This document shows positions 1-7,971 of a stretch of DNA of 22,605 nt, piece by piece. This DNA comes from JBLKSS01 sp047607725 (GTDB taxonomy: Bacteria; Pseudomonadota; Gammaproteobacteria; Enterobacterales; Enterobacteriaceae), in NCBI RefSeq assembly GCF_047607725.1, contig NZ_JBLKSS010000043.1, positions 1-22,605 on the forward strand, in the 5' to 3' direction. Position 1 is the stretch's first letter; the number at the start of each line of letters is the position of its first letter. The translations under genes and the position numbers were made by a program. The notes beneath the pieces were generated by a model, which was not told where the DNA came from, made no database searches, and was given only the letters and a program-made list of their open reading frames with translations.

Positions 1-110
1 GCGTGGAGCCGGAAGCGTATCTGCGCCATGTGCTGGCGATTATCGCGGATCATCCCATCAACAAAATTAAAGAGCTCCTGCCGTGGAACCTCACCATCCC
101 TGCTGAATAA
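1..110 (+). CDS. tnpC-like: IS66-family transposase, C-terminal fragment (5' end outside window)
   Basis: Reading from base 3, the frame gives VEPEAYLRHVLAIIADHPIN, then NKIKELLPWNL, and a TAA at 108-110. The pattern of 'ADHPIN.I.ELLPWN' just before the stop is typical of the C-terminal tail of the IS66 DDE transposase (TnpC / IS66 Orf3). Only ~36 residues are visible, so neither the catalytic DDE residues nor the accessory TnpA/TnpB genes can be assessed. The transposase reads toward the right inverted repeat, as in complete IS66 copies. Whether the copy is intact cannot be judged here. Confidence 0.85.
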   Translation, partial: VEPEAYLRHVLAIIADHPINKIKELLPWNLTIPAE

Positions 111-140
111 CTGTCAATACGGCGCTGGGCGTACGCTTAC
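1..140 (+). mobile_element. IS66-family insertion sequence, right end (partial)
   Basis: The left edge of the window is the 3' end of an IS66-family element. It contains the last ~36 codons of the large transposase and, 30 nt after its stop, the tip GTACGCTTAC at 131-140. Read inward, this tip starts GTAAGCG, the conserved start of IS66-family terminal inverted repeats. cydA coding sequence resumes at 141. IS66 elements make 8-bp target duplications, so 141-148 (gtgcaata) should also occur just left of the unseen left end. The call rests on the transposase tail plus the tip sequence; the rest of the element is outside the window. Confidence 0.85.
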
Positions 141-721
141 GTGCAATAGCCCGCGGCCACGGTATGCACGAATTTCACCTGCGCCACCGGATTAAGCACC
201 AGGTCGGCGAAGCTGACCATCTCCATGCGCATGGTTTCGTAGTTGAAATCCGCCGCGATGGGATTTTGCATCCAGCCGTTGGCGACCAGGATCCACAGCG
301 CGGACAGGTTGGAGCCGAGCGCCACCAGCCAGGTCACGGCCATATGTTGCACTTTTCCGAGGCGATCCCAACCGAAAAAGAACAACCCGACGAAGGTGGA
401 TTCCAGGAAGAAGGCCATCAACCCTTCGATGGCCAGCGGTGCGCCGAAGATATCGCAGACATAATGGGAGAAGTATGACCAGTTGGTGCCGAACTGGAAC
501 TCCATGGTAAGACCGGTAGCCACGCCGAGGGCGAAGTTGATAGCGAACAACTTGCCCCAGAACTTGGTCATATCTTTATAGATCTGTTTGCCGGACAGCA
601 CATACACCGTTTCCATGATGGCCAGCAAAAACGCCATACCGAGCGTTAGCGGCACAAACAGGAAATGGTACATCGCCGTTAAAGCAAACTGTAATCGTGA
701 TAGTTCGACGACATCAAACAT
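137..721 (-). pseudogene. cydA: cydA, cytochrome bd-I ubiquinol oxidase subunit I, truncated by IS66
   Basis: This is the N-terminal 194 residues of the ~522-residue subunit I of cytochrome bd-I, the high-affinity inner-membrane quinol oxidase. It starts MFDVVELSRLQFALTAMYHF at 721, with an AAGGAG ribosome site just upstream; a longer upstream in-frame extension to 1033 has no family similarity. Heme ligand His19 (in TAMYHF) and His186 (in KFVHTVA) are present. The frame then enters the IS66 tip and stops after ...VAAGYCT. The Q-loop, the distal heme ligand (Met393 in E. coli) and later membrane helices are lost. The retained part is nearly identical to E. coli CydA, so the insertion looks recent. 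Any cydA remainder and cydB would lie left of the window. Confidence 0.95.
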
Positions 722-1090
722 GATGACTCCTTGCTCCTCGCAGGAAGGATCCCACGTGCGCCGCTGCGGCCGTACCCTTGAGCAGGACAGCCGGAAAGGT
801 GCGGTGAATAATAAAGGCTTTATAGTTATCATTAACCGCCTGTCGCCTCGGACTCCTGAGGGGAAGAAGGGCAACGGCGCCACAGACGGATCACGGCTTA
901 AAGAAATACCAACATAACCGGTTGGGAATGCCCGTATAGTACCCCTCAATTTCCTCCGGATAAATATATTTTTTAGTGATGGAGGTATTAAAACCGCATA
1001 ATGATCAAACCCGGCGCGATACGGCGTCTCCATTGAAATTGCGCTGGCGCAACATTACCGCCGGCACAGTATATGATGCGCGGATAAATA

Positions 1091-1104
1091 TTGATTTAAC
1101 CCAA
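1091..1104. promoter_or_regulatory. FNR-like site upstream of cydA (candidate)
   Basis: The sequence ttgatttaacccaa matches the FNR consensus TTGAT-N4-ATCAA perfectly in the left half and in three of five positions in the right half. It lies about 370 bp upstream of the cydA start in an AT-rich tract. FNR and ArcA control cydAB in E. coli, which makes such a site plausible. The right half is degenerate, so this is only a candidate. Confidence 0.3.
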
Positions 1105-1170
1105 TGTTTTGTTCTTTTTGTTAAATATTGGTAGCTAAAAAAAGCAATATCACCGAAATGTTGCTAAAGT

Positions 1171-1202
1171 GTGATTAATAAAATACGGTGATTAAATAAA
1201 AT
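1171..1202. repeat. 17-bp-period AT-rich direct repeat in the cydA upstream region
   Basis: gtgattaataaaat (1171-1184) recurs with one inserted base as gtgattaaataaaat (1188-1202). AT-rich direct repeats of this kind are characteristic of ArcA-binding regions, and ArcA activates cydA in E. coli. The repeat is plain in the sequence; its link to ArcA is inference. Confidence 0.4.
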
Positions 1203-1470
1203 GAAAATAATAATGGGTCCTCTTCGTCCCTGACGCGGTAGCGCTATTAAATAGGCTCATCGCGCGATAGCGCGCGTTTATTAAAATAGCGAAAAAAACT
1301 GTCATTACGCCGTCATTATTGTGGTGTGACGTTATTTCCGCTCCGCCGGGCAAACGTTTTTCACCGCGCGCCCCGCCTCTCGCGGCGAATAGCCGGCCCA
1401 AGCTTAAGCCTAGACGACGAGGTCGTGGGGCAATGCGCGGAACAACGGCCGTAGACGTGGCCGTTAGGGT

Positions 1471-1493
1471 AAAAAAAGCCGCCCGCGGGCAGC
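1471..1493 (-). terminator. Rho-independent terminator of the suc operon
   Basis: Read on the minus strand, AGCTGCC pairs with GGCGGCT (one G-T wobble) across a CGCG loop, followed immediately by seven T residues. It sits about 70 nt after the sucD stop and points in the direction of suc transcription, so it should end the long sdh-suc transcript. Confidence 0.75.
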
Positions 1494-1564
1494 TTTATAT
1501 CTTCTTGCCGCCGCGGCCGGCGGCGCGCGGCGTTTATTATCCGCCGGCTCCCGGCGGTGGCGTA

Positions 1565-2437
1565 TCAGTTCGGCAAAATACGCTTCAACGCTTCACCAAT
1601 ATCGGCCAGACGGCGCACGGTTTTGACGCCCGCCGCTTCCAGCGCGGCGAATTTTTCATCCGCCGTGCCTTTACCGCCGGCGATAATCGCGCCGGCATGG
1701 CCCATACGTTTGCCCTTCGGCGCCGTGACGCCGGCGATATAGCCGACCACCGGTTTGGTGACGTGATCCTTGATATAAGCGGCGGCCTCTTCTTCCGCGC
1801 TGCCGCCGATTTCGCCTATCATCACGATGGCTTCCGTCTGCGGATCCTCTTCAAACAGCTTCAGGATGTCAATGAAGCTCGAGCCTGGGATCGGGTCGCC
1901 GCCGATGCCCACACAGCTGGACTGCCCGAGGCCGGTGTCGGTGGTTTGCTTCACCGCTTCATAGGTCAGGGTGCCGGAACGGGAAACGATGCCCACCCGG
2001 CCAGGCTGATGGATATGCCCCGGCATAATGCCGATTTTGCATTCCCCCGGGGTGATAACGCCCGGGCAGTTCGGGCCGATCATGCGTGCCTTGCTTTGCC
2101 CAAGCTTGGCTTTCACCGTCAGCATATCCAGCGTCGGGATGCCTTCGGTAATGCAGATAATCAGCTCGATGCCGGCATCGATCGCCTCAAGAATCGAGTC
2201 CTTGCAGAACGGTGCCGGCACGTAGATAACCGATGCCGTGGCGCCGGTTTTGTCAACGGCTTCGCGTACGGTATTGAACACCGGCAGACCGAGATGCTCG
2301 GTGCCGCCTTTGCCGGGCGTGACGCCGCCGACCATTTTGGTGCCGTAGGCCAGCGCCTGCTCGGAGTGAAAGGTCCCCTGGCTGCCGGTAAAGCCCTGAC
2401 AAATAACTTTGGTGTTTTTATCAATCAAAATAGACAT
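1565..2437 (-). CDS. sucD: Succinyl-CoA synthetase (ADP-forming), alpha subunit
   Basis: 290 residues, one longer than E. coli SucD, and full length. With SucC it converts succinyl-CoA, ADP (or GDP) and phosphate to succinate, CoA and ATP (or GTP) in the TCA cycle. The N-terminal CoA-binding Rossmann domain is present (GFTGSQGTFH at ~15-24). The CoA-contact loop GPNCPG is at ~121-126, and the active-site phosphohistidine is His247 in KRMGHAGAIIAGG. The ATG overlaps the last base of the sucC stop (TAATG), which implies translational coupling. It is the last gene of the sdhCDAB-sucABCD cluster, with a terminator downstream. No damage is seen. Confidence 0.97.
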   Translation of the reverse strand: MSILIDKNTKVICQGFTGSQGTFHSEQALAYGTKMVGGVTPGKGGTEHLGLPVFNTVREAVDKTGATASVIYVPAPFCKDSILEAIDAGIELIICITEGIPTLDMLTVKAKLGQSKARMIGPNCPGVITPGECKIGIMPGHIHQPGRVGIVSRSGTLTYEAVKQTTDTGLGQSSCVGIGGDPIPGSSFIDILKLFEEDPQTEAIVMIGEIGGSAEEEAAAYIKDHVTKPVVGYIAGVTAPKGKRMGHAGAIIAGGKGTADEKFAALEAAGVKTVRRLADIGEALKRILPN

Positions 2438-3603
2438 TACTTACCCTCCACCGCGGCGACAACCTGTTGAGCCGCGTCGGTCAGACTCGTGGCGGCGATA
2501 ATGTTCAGCCCGCTGTCGGCCAATCGCTTGGCGCCCAGTTCGGCATTGTTTCCTTCCAGACGCACCACCACGGGGACGCTGACGCCCACCTCGAATACCG
2601 CGCCGATGATGCCGTCAGCAATCAAATCGCAGCGAACGATACCGCCGAAAATATTGACCAGCACCGCTTTCACCTTCTCATCCGACAGGATTATCTTGAA
2701 CGCTTCGGTCACGCGCTCCTTGGTGGCGCCGCCGCCCACGTCAAGGAAGTTGGCCGGTTCGCCGCCGTGCAGTTTGACGATATCCATCGTCCCCATCGCC
2801 AGGCCGGCACCGTTCACCATACAGCCGATATTGCCGTCCAGCGCCACATAGTTCAGCTCCCATTGGGTGGCGTACGCTTCACGTTCGTCTTCCTGACTGT
2901 GATCGCGCATTTCGCGCAGTTCCGGCTGGCGGAACAGCGCGTTGCCGTCGGCGCTCAGTTTGCCGTCAAGGCAGATAAGATCGCCGGCGCTGGTAATCAC
3001 CAGCGGGTTGATTTCCACCAGCGCCAGATCGCGCTCTAAAAACAGCGTCGCCAGGCCCATGAAAATTTTACTGAACTGAGTGACCTGCTTGCCGCTCATG
3101 CCCAATTTAAACGCCAGTTCGCGGCCCTGATAAGGCTGCGGACCGGTAAGCGGATCCAAGGCAACTTTATGAATCAGATGCGGCGTCTCTTCCGCCACCT
3201 TTTCAATTTCCACGCCACCCTCGGTGGACGCCATAAACACCACGCGGCGCGTGCCGCGATCGACGACCGCCCCCAGATACAGCTCCTTGGCGATGTCGGT
3301 GGCCGCTTCCACCAGAATCTGATTGACCGGCTGGCCCAGCGCGTCCGTCTGGTAAGTCACCAGACGCTTGCCAAGCCACTGTTCCGCGAAGGCGCGGATC
3401 TCTTCTTTCGATTTCACCATTTTGACGCCGCCGGATTTACCGCGGCCGCCCGCATGTACTTGGCATTTTACTACCCAAGGACCGGCGCCGATTTTCAAGG
3501 CGGACTCTTCCGCTTCGCGCGGCGTATTGCAGGCGTATCCCGTCGTGGCAGGCAGACCATACCGAACAAACAGCTTTTTTGCCTGATATTCATGCAAATT
3601 CAT
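2437..3603 (-). CDS. sucC: Succinyl-CoA synthetase (ADP-forming), beta subunit
   Basis: 388 residues, the same length as E. coli SucC. It carries the ATP-grasp domain (roughly 1-235), with the nucleotide-binding stretch VVKCQVHAGGRGKSGG near residues 44-59. A C-terminal ligase-CoA domain follows, including NGAGLAMGTMD and the NIFGGIVRCD loop near residue 320. It supplies nucleotide and succinate binding to the SucCD complex. The start MNLHEYQAKKLF matches the family exactly. It follows sucB after a 114-nt gap that contains a strong hairpin, and overlaps sucD by one base. The sequence is intact and highly conserved. Confidence 0.97.
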   Translation of the reverse strand: MNLHEYQAKKLFVRYGLPATTGYACNTPREAEESALKIGAGPWVVKCQVHAGGRGKSGGVKMVKSKEEIRAFAEQWLGKRLVTYQTDALGQPVNQILVEAATDIAKELYLGAVVDRGTRRVVFMASTEGGVEIEKVAEETPHLIHKVALDPLTGPQPYQGRELAFKLGMSGKQVTQFSKIFMGLATLFLERDLALVEINPLVITSAGDLICLDGKLSADGNALFRQPELREMRDHSQEDEREAYATQWELNYVALDGNIGCMVNGAGLAMGTMDIVKLHGGEPANFLDVGGGATKERVTEAFKIILSDEKVKAVLVNIFGGIVRCDLIADGIIGAVFEVGVSVPVVVRLEGNNAELGAKRLADSGLNIIAATSLTDAAQQVVAAVEGK

Positions 3604-3686
3604 GATGTTGTTTCCATCTTCTTCTGGAGAGTGTCAGTGGCGCGGCGTCGCGTCGCCGTAATTCGGTACCAAAACCGTGGACCTCG

Positions 3687-3709
3687 GGCGGCGGCTTTGG
3701 GCCGCCGCC
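3687..3709 (-). other. GC-only hairpin between sucB and sucC
   Basis: ggcggcggc (3687-3695) and gccgccgcc (3701-3709) are perfect complements around a 5-nt loop, in the 114-nt gap between sucB and sucC. No T-run follows in the direction of transcription, so it is not a canonical terminator. It may stall 3' exonucleases or act as a processing or attenuation point that sets sucAB:sucCD ratios. Confidence 0.55.
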
Positions 3710-3717
3710 GTCATGCG

Positions 3718-4938
3718 TTAAACGTCCAACAGCAGGCGAGTGGGGTCTTCCAGCATCTCTTTCACCGTGACCAGGAAGCTTACGGATTCTTTTCCGTCGA
3801 TAAGCCTGTGGTCGTAAGAAAGCGCCAGATACATCATCGGCAGAATCACCACCTGCCCCCCCACCGCCATCGGCCGATCCTTGATGGCATGCATGCCCAG
3901 GATCGCACTTTGCGGCGGGTTGATGATAGGTGTCGACATCAGCGAGCCGAACACGCCGCCGTTGGTAATGGTAAAGTTACCGCCGGTCAGTTCCTCAACT
4001 TTCAGTTTACCGTCGCGGCCCTTAACAGCCAGTTCCTTGATTTTCTTCTCGATATCGGCCATGCCCAGCGCGTCGATATCTTTCAGTACCGGCGTGACCA
4101 GACCGCGCGGGGTAGACACCGCGATGCTGACGTCAAAGTAGTTGTGGTAAACCACATCTTCGCCATCGATAGAAGCGTTTACTTCCGGGAAACGTTTTAA
4201 CGCTTCCAGTACCGCTTTGATATAGAAAGACATGAAGCCCAGACGAATACCGTGGCGTTTTTCAAACGCATCGCCGTATTGCTTGCGCAGATCCATCACC
4301 GGTTGCATGTTCACCTCATTAAAGGTGGTCAGCATGGCGGTGCTGTTTTTTGCTTCCAGCAAACGTTCGGCCACGCGCTTACGCAGGCGGGTCATCGGTA
4401 CGCGTTTTTCGCTGCGGTTACCGAGCGCCGGCGCCTCGGCTTCAGCCTGGGCGGCGGCCGGGGCCGGAGCGGCGCTCTGCCGACCGGCGATATGTTTTTC
4501 AACGTCTTCGCGGGTAAGGCGTCCACCTACGCCGCTGCCTTTAATGGCCTCGGGGTTGAGATCGTGCTCGGCGATGAGGCGGCGAATGGCCGGGCTCAGC
4601 GCGTCGTTGCTGCCCTCTTCCAGGCCTGCAGTGTGGCGCTGGGCCGACGTCGCCTCCTGGCTCTGGGATTTATCGGTCGTCGCCTGGCCGGTGCTATCGC
4701 TCGGGCGCAGACGCCCCAGCACCTGACGGGCGGTAATGGTAGCGCCTTCGTCTTCCAACAATGTTTCCAGAACGCCAGCTTCGGGCGCCGGGACTTCCAG
4801 CACCACCTTGTCGGTTTCAATCTCGACCAGCACTTCATCACGCTGAACACTGTCACCGGGCTTTTTATGCCAGGTGGCGACGGTGGCGTCCGCGACCGAT
4901 TCAGGCAGGTCGGGCACCAGAATATCTACGCTACTCAT
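3718..4938 (-). CDS. sucB: 2-oxoglutarate dehydrogenase E2, dihydrolipoyl succinyltransferase
   Basis: 406 residues (E. coli 405). It is the core of the 2-oxoglutarate dehydrogenase complex and transfers the succinyl group from the lipoyl arm to CoA. An N-terminal lipoyl domain has the modified Lys44 in EIETDKVVLEV. A linker of ~25 residues follows, then the peripheral-subunit-binding domain (~113-150, SPAIRRLIAEHDLNP...GGRLTREDV). An Ala/Pro/Glu-rich linker leads to the catalytic domain (~175-406) ending with SYDHRLIDG, where His377 and Asp381 are catalytic. The start is 15 nt after sucA with an AAGGA site. The E3 subunit (lpd) is not in this window, as is usual. Confidence 0.97.
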   Translation of the reverse strand: MSSVDILVPDLPESVADATVATWHKKPGDSVQRDEVLVEIETDKVVLEVPAPEAGVLETLLEDEGATITARQVLGRLRPSDSTGQATTDKSQSQEATSAQRHTAGLEEGSNDALSPAIRRLIAEHDLNPEAIKGSGVGGRLTREDVEKHIAGRQSAAPAPAAAQAEAEAPALGNRSEKRVPMTRLRKRVAERLLEAKNSTAMLTTFNEVNMQPVMDLRKQYGDAFEKRHGIRLGFMSFYIKAVLEALKRFPEVNASIDGEDVVYHNYFDVSIAVSTPRGLVTPVLKDIDALGMADIEKKIKELAVKGRDGKLKVEELTGGNFTITNGGVFGSLMSTPIINPPQSAILGMHAIKDRPMAVGGQVVILPMMYLALSYDHRLIDGKESVSFLVTVKEMLEDPTRLLLDV

Positions 4939-4953
4939 TCTCTATCCTTATTG

Positions 4954-7761
4954 TTAATTAACGTTCAGCGCGTCGTTGACCAGATTTTTCTGCTGGGTCT
5001 GGTGCACGGACAAATACCCTACCGCCGGCGAGGCAGAAGCGGGACGACCGGCATAATTTAGCTCGGCTCCCTTGGATATCACTTCGCGGAAATGATGCTG
5101 GCTACAATACCAGGCGCCCTGATTCTGCGGCTCTTCCTGGCACCAGACGAAATCCTGAACGTGCGCATAGGGAGCCAGCGCCTCCCGAACCGCCTGCAGC
5201 GGGAACGGATAGAGCTGTTCAATGCGTACGATGGCCACGTCCTGCTGCCCGTTTTTGCACCGTTGATCCAACAAATCATAATAGACTTTGCCTGAGCACA
5301 TCACGACGCGCTTGACGCCCTGCGGGTCAAGATCGTCGACTTCGCCGATGGCGGGCTGGAACGTGCCGTTGGCCAGCTCATCCAGTGAGGAGATGGCCAG
5401 CGGATGACGCAGCAGCGACTTGGGCGACATAACAATCAGCGGCCGACGCATGTTGCGCAGCGCCTGACGCCGCAGCATATGATAGACCTGCGCCGACGTC
5501 GACGGGACGCATACCTGCATATTTTGTTCCTCGCACAGCTGGAGATAGCGCTCCAGGCGGGCGGAAGAGTGCTCCGGCCCCTGCCCTTCATAGCCGTGGG
5601 GCAGCAGCATCACCAGACCGCACATCCGTCCCCATTTCTGTTCGCCGGAACTGATAAATTGATCGATAACCACCTGCGCGCCGTTGGCGAAGTCGCCGAA
5701 TTGCGCTTCCCAAATCACCAGGGTGCGCGGCTCGGCGGTGGCGTAACCGTATTCAAACGCCAGCACCGCCTCCTCCGACAGTACCGAGTCCCAAACGCGG
5801 AAGCTGCCCTGACCGTTGTGGACATGGGCCAGCGGGGTATAGCTCGAGCCGTTTTTCTGGTTATGCACCACCGCATGGCGGTGGAAGAATGTGCCGCGGG
5901 CGGTGTCCTCCCCCGACAGACGGATGGGGATCCCCTCATCTACCAGCGTGGCGTAGGCCAGCGTTTCGGCGCCACCCCAATCGAAAGGCTTTTCACCGCG
6001 CGCCATCGCGGCGCGATCGTGATAAATCTTGGCAACCCGCGGCTGCATTTCCACGCCGGCCGGCACCTCGCTGATGCGGTGGGCCAGCACCTGCAAACGC
6101 TTACTCTCCACCTGGCTGGGGTAATCTTCATCCCAGTCGTGGTTAAGGTAGCGCTGCCAGGCGAAGGAGTGCATATTCATCTGCCGCCACTCTTTCACCA
6201 CGCACTCGCCCTGATCCAGCGCGTCGCGGAACACGTTGACCATTTCGGTGGCGTCGGCGAGGGTGATAATGCCGTCGCGCTCCAGGCGGTCGGCGTAGAT
6301 TTTGCGCGGCGTCGAGTGTTTTTTGATCTTCTGGTACATCAGCGGCTGAGTGGCGCTCGGTTCATCGGCCTCGTTATGGCCGTGGCGGCGATAGCACACT
6401 AAGTCGATCATGACGTCGCGTTTGAAGGTATTGCGGAAATCCAGCGCCCCGCGGGTGACGAACACCACCGCTTCGGGGTCATCGGCGTTGACGTGGAAAA
6501 TCGGCGCCTGCACCATTTTGGCGATATCGGTGCAATATTGGGTGGAGCGAGCGTCGTGGGGGTTGGAGGTGGTGAAACCGACCTGGTTGTTGATAACGAC
6601 GCGCACCGTCCCACCCACGTCGTAGCCGCGCGCCTTGGACATGTTCAGGGTTTCCTGCACCACGCCCTGGCCGCTGATGGCCGCGTCGCCGTGCAGCGTG
6701 ATCGGCAGTACCATACTGCTGCTTTGTTCATCCAGACGGTCGATACGCGCCCGTACCGACCCCATCACTACCGGGCTGACGATTTCCAGATGCGAGGGGT
6801 TGAACGCCAGCGCCAGATGCACCAGCCCGCCTTCGGTTTCAACATCGGAGGAGAAGCCCTGATGGTACTTCACGTCACCGGTGCCTAAGTGCTCTTTGTG
6901 CTTGCCGGCGAACTCGTCGAACAGATCCTGCGGCTTTTTGCCCAGCACATTGACCAGCACGTTCAGGCGGCCACGATGCGCCATCCCCAGTACCACTTCC
7001 CGCGTTCCATTGCTTCCGGCATAGCGCACCATCTCTTTGAGCATAGGAATCAGTGCGTCGCCGCCTTCCAGCGAGAAACGCTTGGCGCCCGGGAACTTGG
7101 CTCCCAAATAACGTTCAATCCCTTCCGCCGCGGTCAGCTCGGCGAGAAAACGCATTTTCTCTTCGCGGCTGAAGCTCGGCTGCCCCACCACCGATTCGAT
7201 ATGCTGCTGGATCCAGCGTTTCTCTTCGATATTGGTGATGTGCATATATTCGGCGCCGATGGCGCCGCAGTAGGTCTTTTTCAGCGCCTCGTACAAATCC
7301 GCCAATTTCATGGTGTCGCGGCCGATGGCGAACGAACCGACGTTAAACGTTTCTTGGAAGTCGGCTTCGGTGAGGTGATGGAAAGCGGGGTCCAGATCAG
7401 GAACCGTTTCCTGTTTCCATAACTCCAGAGGATCCAGATTGGCGTGCTGATGGCCGCGGAAGCGGAAAGCGTTGATAAGCTGCAGGACTTTCACCTGCTT
7501 CGAGTCGATATCCGGATCGTTGACCGAGGCGGTATAGCGTGTTGCGTCCTTGGCCAGGCGGCGGAAGTATTCCCGCGTTTTGGAATGGAGTTGATCGGGA
7601 CTGACGCCCGCGGTCGGGAGCTGTTTAAAAATTTCACGCCAGCTCGCATCGACAGAGTCAGGATCCGTCAAAAAATCTTCATAGAGCTGCTCTATGTAGG
7701 ACTGGTTTGCGCCCGCCAGATAGGAGGAATCCAGCCAGGCCTTCATTGCGCCGTTCTGCAT
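4954..7761 (-). CDS. sucA: 2-oxoglutarate dehydrogenase E1 component
   Basis: 935 residues (E. coli 933). This thiamine-diphosphate enzyme decarboxylates 2-oxoglutarate and reductively succinylates the SucB lipoyl group. The N-terminal E2-binding segment begins MQNGAMKAWLDSSYLAGANQ. Conserved E1o elements follow: REYFRRLAKDATRY, FRFRGHQHANLDPL, EGGDALIPMLKEMV, GMAHRGRLNVLVNVLGKK and the ThDP/Mg region HGDAAISGQGVVQETLNMS. The C-terminal transketolase-like half includes EAQFGDFANGAQVVIDQFIS. I chose the ATG at 7761 because it matches the E. coli N-terminus and lies ~6 nt after AAGGG; an ATG one codon upstream (7764) is also possible. sdhB lies 207 nt upstream. Confidence 0.97.
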   Translation of the reverse strand: MQNGAMKAWLDSSYLAGANQSYIEQLYEDFLTDPDSVDASWREIFKQLPTAGVSPDQLHSKTREYFRRLAKDATRYTASVNDPDIDSKQVKVLQLINAFRFRGHQHANLDPLELWKQETVPDLDPAFHHLTEADFQETFNVGSFAIGRDTMKLADLYEALKKTYCGAIGAEYMHITNIEEKRWIQQHIESVVGQPSFSREEKMRFLAELTAAEGIERYLGAKFPGAKRFSLEGGDALIPMLKEMVRYAGSNGTREVVLGMAHRGRLNVLVNVLGKKPQDLFDEFAGKHKEHLGTGDVKYHQGFSSDVETEGGLVHLALAFNPSHLEIVSPVVMGSVRARIDRLDEQSSSMVLPITLHGDAAISGQGVVQETLNMSKARGYDVGGTVRVVINNQVGFTTSNPHDARSTQYCTDIAKMVQAPIFHVNADDPEAVVFVTRGALDFRNTFKRDVMIDLVCYRRHGHNEADEPSATQPLMYQKIKKHSTPRKIYADRLERDGIITLADATEMVNVFRDALDQGECVVKEWRQMNMHSFAWQRYLNHDWDEDYPSQVESKRLQVLAHRISEVPAGVEMQPRVAKIYHDRAAMARGEKPFDWGGAETLAYATLVDEGIPIRLSGEDTARGTFFHRHAVVHNQKNGSSYTPLAHVHNGQGSFRVWDSVLSEEAVLAFEYGYATAEPRTLVIWEAQFGDFANGAQVVIDQFISSGEQKWGRMCGLVMLLPHGYEGQGPEHSSARLERYLQLCEEQNMQVCVPSTSAQVYHMLRRQALRNMRRPLIVMSPKSLLRHPLAISSLDELANGTFQPAIGEVDDLDPQGVKRVVMCSGKVYYDLLDQRCKNGQQDVAIVRIEQLYPFPLQAVREALAPYAHVQDFVWCQEEPQNQGAWYCSQHHFREVISKGAELNYAGRPASASPAVGYLSVHQTQQKNLVNDALNVN

Positions 7762-7872
7762 CATGATCCCTTAAGCTTGTTAAGCTTCAGTTTTCGCCGT
7801 GGTTAACCCGTAATCGGATAACATATAAGCGGTTCAGCCGGCGGATCACCCCTGCGAGGTCATCGTATCCGA

Positions 7873-7930
7873 AGGAACCTTTGAAAAGCGGCTGGCCACG
7901 AGGCCGCTAACCAGTTTTCAAAGGCTTCCT
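7873..7930 (-). other. Long imperfect hairpin between sdhB and sucA
   Basis: The 207-bp sdhB-sucA gap contains a nested inverted repeat. cctttgaaaa (7878-7887) pairs perfectly with ttttcaaagg (7915-7924), agcggc (7887-7892) pairs with gccgct (7903-7908), and the outer aggaa/ttcct ends also pair. No T-run follows leftward, so it does not look like an intrinsic terminator. It sits at the sdh/suc boundary, where E. coli has an internal promoter and where transcript processing would be expected. The role is inferred. Confidence 0.55.
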
Positions 7931-7971
7931 GCGCTGCCCCGTCGCAGCGGACGGGGAGCAGGCCGCACCCG

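Larger units (their letters stand above)
722..1564. other. Gene-free spacer: cydA leader and sucD 3' region
   Basis: No reading frame in these ~840 bases resembles a protein. The left part (about 722-1320) is the upstream region of cydA and is AT-rich between about 1070 and 1210, as expected for an oxygen-regulated promoter region. It contains an FNR-like half-palindrome and a direct repeat, annotated separately. The right part (1320-1564) is very GC-rich with several inverted repeats, including the likely terminator of the suc operon and a second hairpin at 1444-1465 (aacggcc, 8-nt loop, ggccgtt). In E. coli the mng genes sit between sucD and cydA; no trace of them is seen here. Confidence 0.6.

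Noticed and set aside
722..1033. N-terminal extension of CydA to an upstream ATG at 1033
   Set aside because: The extra 104 residues have no resemblance to CydA, and the family start with a good ribosome site is at 721.
1319..2470. 383-residue plus-strand frame opposite sucD, and similar long plus-strand frames opposite sucC, sucB, sucA, sdhA and pgm
   Set aside because: These are antisense shadows in GC-rich genes. The minus-strand frames are full-length matches to well-known enzymes.
7873..7930. Intrinsic terminator after sdhB
   Set aside because: The stem is good, but no T-run follows on the transcribed strand.
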